Positions 5,601 through 5,920 of a stretch of 5,920 nucleotides of DNA are shown in pieces. A program made the position numbers and the translations under genes. Below the pieces are notes generated by a model. The model was not told where the DNA came from and made no database searches. It saw nothing but the letters and a program-made list of their open reading frames with translations. The first letter of the stretch is position 1. Each line of letters begins with the position of its first letter. The stretch is taken from positions 1 through 5,920 of the forward strand of contig DNXB01000294.1 of the NCBI GenBank assembly GCA_003506995.1, given 5' to 3'. The stretch comes from Verrucomicrobiales bacterium. Lineage in GTDB: Bacteria > Verrucomicrobiota > Verrucomicrobiia > Verrucomicrobiales > Verrucomicrobiaceae.

Positions 5601-5805
5601 CAAGGCAGAGGCCGACGCCCGCATCTCTCAGAACGCCCAGATCCTCAACAACGAAGCCTTTGCCAAGGCTGAGATGACCCGCCTCATCATCGAACAGATC
5701 AAAAACAAGCATCAGCTCCCCCTCACCGCCGAGAACACGCTCTTCATCAACAATCTTGTGATGAAGGAGTATCTGGCTGAGTTCCATGGACACCAAGCCG
5801 CATGA
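2638..5805 (+). CDS. hsdR: Type I restriction enzyme R subunit (HsdR), motor and nuclease
   Basis: This 1055-aa cytoplasmic subunit translocates DNA with ATP and cleaves unmethylated foreign DNA when joined to HsdM and HsdS. The N-terminal nuclease domain (about 1-200) carries a PD-(D/E)xK site: D120 in FRPDI, then E134 and K136 in IEVKK. Helicase motor domain 1 (about 290-480) has Walker A TQGSGKT (314-320, K319), motif II DEVH (426-429, where most HsdR have DEAH) and motif III TGTP (455-458). Motor domain 2 (about 500-730) has motif V-like LLTGFDA (673-679) and motif VI QALTRVNRP (698-706, R702 and R705). Residues from about 730 are charged and helical, as in the HsdM-contacting end of the family. 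An in-frame TAA at 2626-2628 fixes the start at 2638; the ribosome site is weak. Residues 593-622 are encoded by an inserted-looking palindromic repeat cluster. All catalytic motifs remain, so the protein is plausibly active. The stop overlaps hsdM by ATGA. Confidence 0.95.
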   Translation: MKFNEDSRVKIPAILHLTRLGYTYLSLKGLDWDESSNIVPSLFRASVAALNPTASPVEIEAALGQLDLVLDNEDLGKQFYEKITQTSGLKIIDFENLERNTYHVVTEFTCKKDDEEFRPDITLLINGLPLVFIEVKKPNNHDGMLAERHRIVTRFKNPKFKRFINITQLMVFSNNMEYDDGSPEPLEGAFYASASYGEPVFNYFREEEVLNLGQLLQPFDQQTEDFVLADTNLTSIKHSPEFATNKNPDTPTNRLSTSLFSRARLAFMLRFGIAYVKTETRLEKHVMRYPQVFAAKAIEKKLDAGIRKGIIWHTQGSGKTALAFYCVHFLTDYFQKQGVIPKFYFIVDRIDLLEQASREFRSRGLHVHTINSRDEFAADIKSNVAVHNNAGLPEITVVNIQRFKDDSDVVKNTDYALGLQRVYFLDEVHRSYNPEGSFLANLNQSDSQAIKIGLTGTPLLNASLAGSKDDDGNATPRVAYNSKLIFGDYIHKYYYNRSIADGYTLRLIREEIETKYKMQLKETLEQIKLLKDMKNRTLVYSHEKFVEPMLDYIVEDFENSRVMKNDFTTGAMVICDSSEQAKEMARLFEKKYAAAAGASPAPVAASASSWSVPHGLAHAATAAETHGLYVVPRRTVATAALILHDVGTKSERKEQVEAFKEGKIDLLFVFNMLLTGFDAARLKKLYLGRIIKAHNLLQALTRVNRPYSGYRYGSVVDFVNIEAEFAKTNKDYFDELQSELGDELQSYSDLFKTEAEITADIEAIKDALFHFNTENAEVFSQQVTQITDRAEMRKIVKALNDAKSLYNLIRLAGQYELLAKLDFRKITQLSTEANNHLTLLNQREALEHADEGVNILNIALEDVLFTFRKVSQAEMVIADELREQLRRTREGLGGNFDQGDPAFVTLKEELERLFKKKNLSEITQTEMVENIKTLKDIQARARELERRNQLIRAKYANDEKYARLHKRLLEKGEPTKSERKLFEALSAFKAEADARISQNAQILNNEAFAKAEMTRLIIEQIKNKHQLPLTAENTLFINNLVMKEYLAEFHGHQAA
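4414..4502. repeat. REP-like palindrome cluster (REPIN-like) inside hsdR
   Basis: Three copies of one 24-nt unit lie here: copy one at 4417-4440 (plus), copy two at 4444-4467 (plus, 27 bases on) and copy three at 4476-4499 (minus). Copies two and three agree at 21 of 24 bases and both start with GTAG, the head tetranucleotide of REP elements moved by RAYT (TnpA-REP) transposases; copy one starts GCAG. Each then has a short palindrome closing on GCAA, such as CGAGC-GCAA-GCTCG. Outer arms 4414-4437 and 4479-4502 pair at 22 of 24 positions. Copies two and three facing each other have the layout of a REPIN. The element reads in frame as HsdR residues 593-622, rich in Ala, Ser and Pro. The repeat structure is observed; mobility and the RAYT link are inference, and no RAYT gene is in the window. 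Confidence 0.8.
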
Positions 5806-5920
5806 CCTCCCAAGAGTTTAAAGAAAAAGCCATCACCCTCATCGACGACCTCAAAGCGGTCTGTGCCAGTTACGGCCTCGGCAATGACGGGAACGAGTTC
5901 AAGATCATCACCCAGGTCTT
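5802..5920 (+). CDS. hsdM: Type I restriction-modification methyltransferase subunit (HsdM), N-terminus only
   Basis: The first 39 codons of a gene that runs off the right edge. It begins MTSQEFKEKAITLIDDLKAV and continues through NDGNEFKIITQV, which matches my memory of the N-terminal helical domain of a subset of large HsdM proteins; the SAM-binding and NPPF/NPPY catalytic motifs would lie outside the window. HsdM methylates adenine in the target sequence as part of HsdM2S and is also the docking partner of HsdR. The ATG overlaps the hsdR stop as ATGA (5802-5805), which suggests translational coupling and balanced subunit synthesis. The gene order hsdR-hsdM implies a specificity subunit further right. 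Identity rests on a short stretch plus the operon context. Confidence 0.8.
   Translation, partial: MTSQEFKEKAITLIDDLKAVCASYGLGNDGNEFKIITQV

Overview
The window is GC-rich bacterial DNA with strong G/C preference at third codon positions. The short fibronectin-type-III protein, the HsdR/HsdM subtype and the ACGGAA-type intergenic stem-loop would fit Verrucomicrobiota or a neighbouring phylum. That placement is inference from remembered family resemblance, not something the bases prove. There are no rRNA, tRNA or CRISPR features.

Left part (1-1177, minus strand): an XRE-like helix-turn-helix regulator (833-1177) is followed, 162 bases downstream on the same strand, by a small alanine-rich-helix plus fibronectin III protein (44-670). 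That spacer reads in frame into the fibronectin gene and looks coding from 778, so the true start of that gene is uncertain. A compact hairpin sits just beyond its stop.

Middle part (1178-2637): the region upstream of the regulator holds a 10-bp-period pair of direct repeats and then a striking tandem array of ten near-identical 22-bp units (1345-1564). Each unit contains a palindrome, and the array decays into degenerate copies to its right. Next comes an unrecognised plus-strand gene starting at 1756, whose coding signal changes frame near 2108-2140 and continues to 2323, so it is probably frameshifted. A LexA-box-like palindrome covers its start codon. The 314-base gap before the next gene holds an imperfect inverted repeat with 28-nt arms (2372-2451).

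Right part (2638-5920, plus strand): a type I restriction-modification operon begins with a complete hsdR (1055 aa) and overlaps by ATGA with the first 39 codons of hsdM, which runs off the window. HsdR supplies the DNA-translocating motor and nuclease. HsdM, with an HsdS presumably beyond the edge, supplies methylation and specificity. The most unusual observation is inside hsdR: an approximately 89-bp cluster of three GTAG-headed REP-like palindromes (4414-4502, two direct and one inverted, like a REPIN) lies in frame in the second helicase domain and is translated into a low-complexity alanine/serine-rich segment. It appears to be a mobile palindromic element absorbed into an essential motor protein without breaking the frame.
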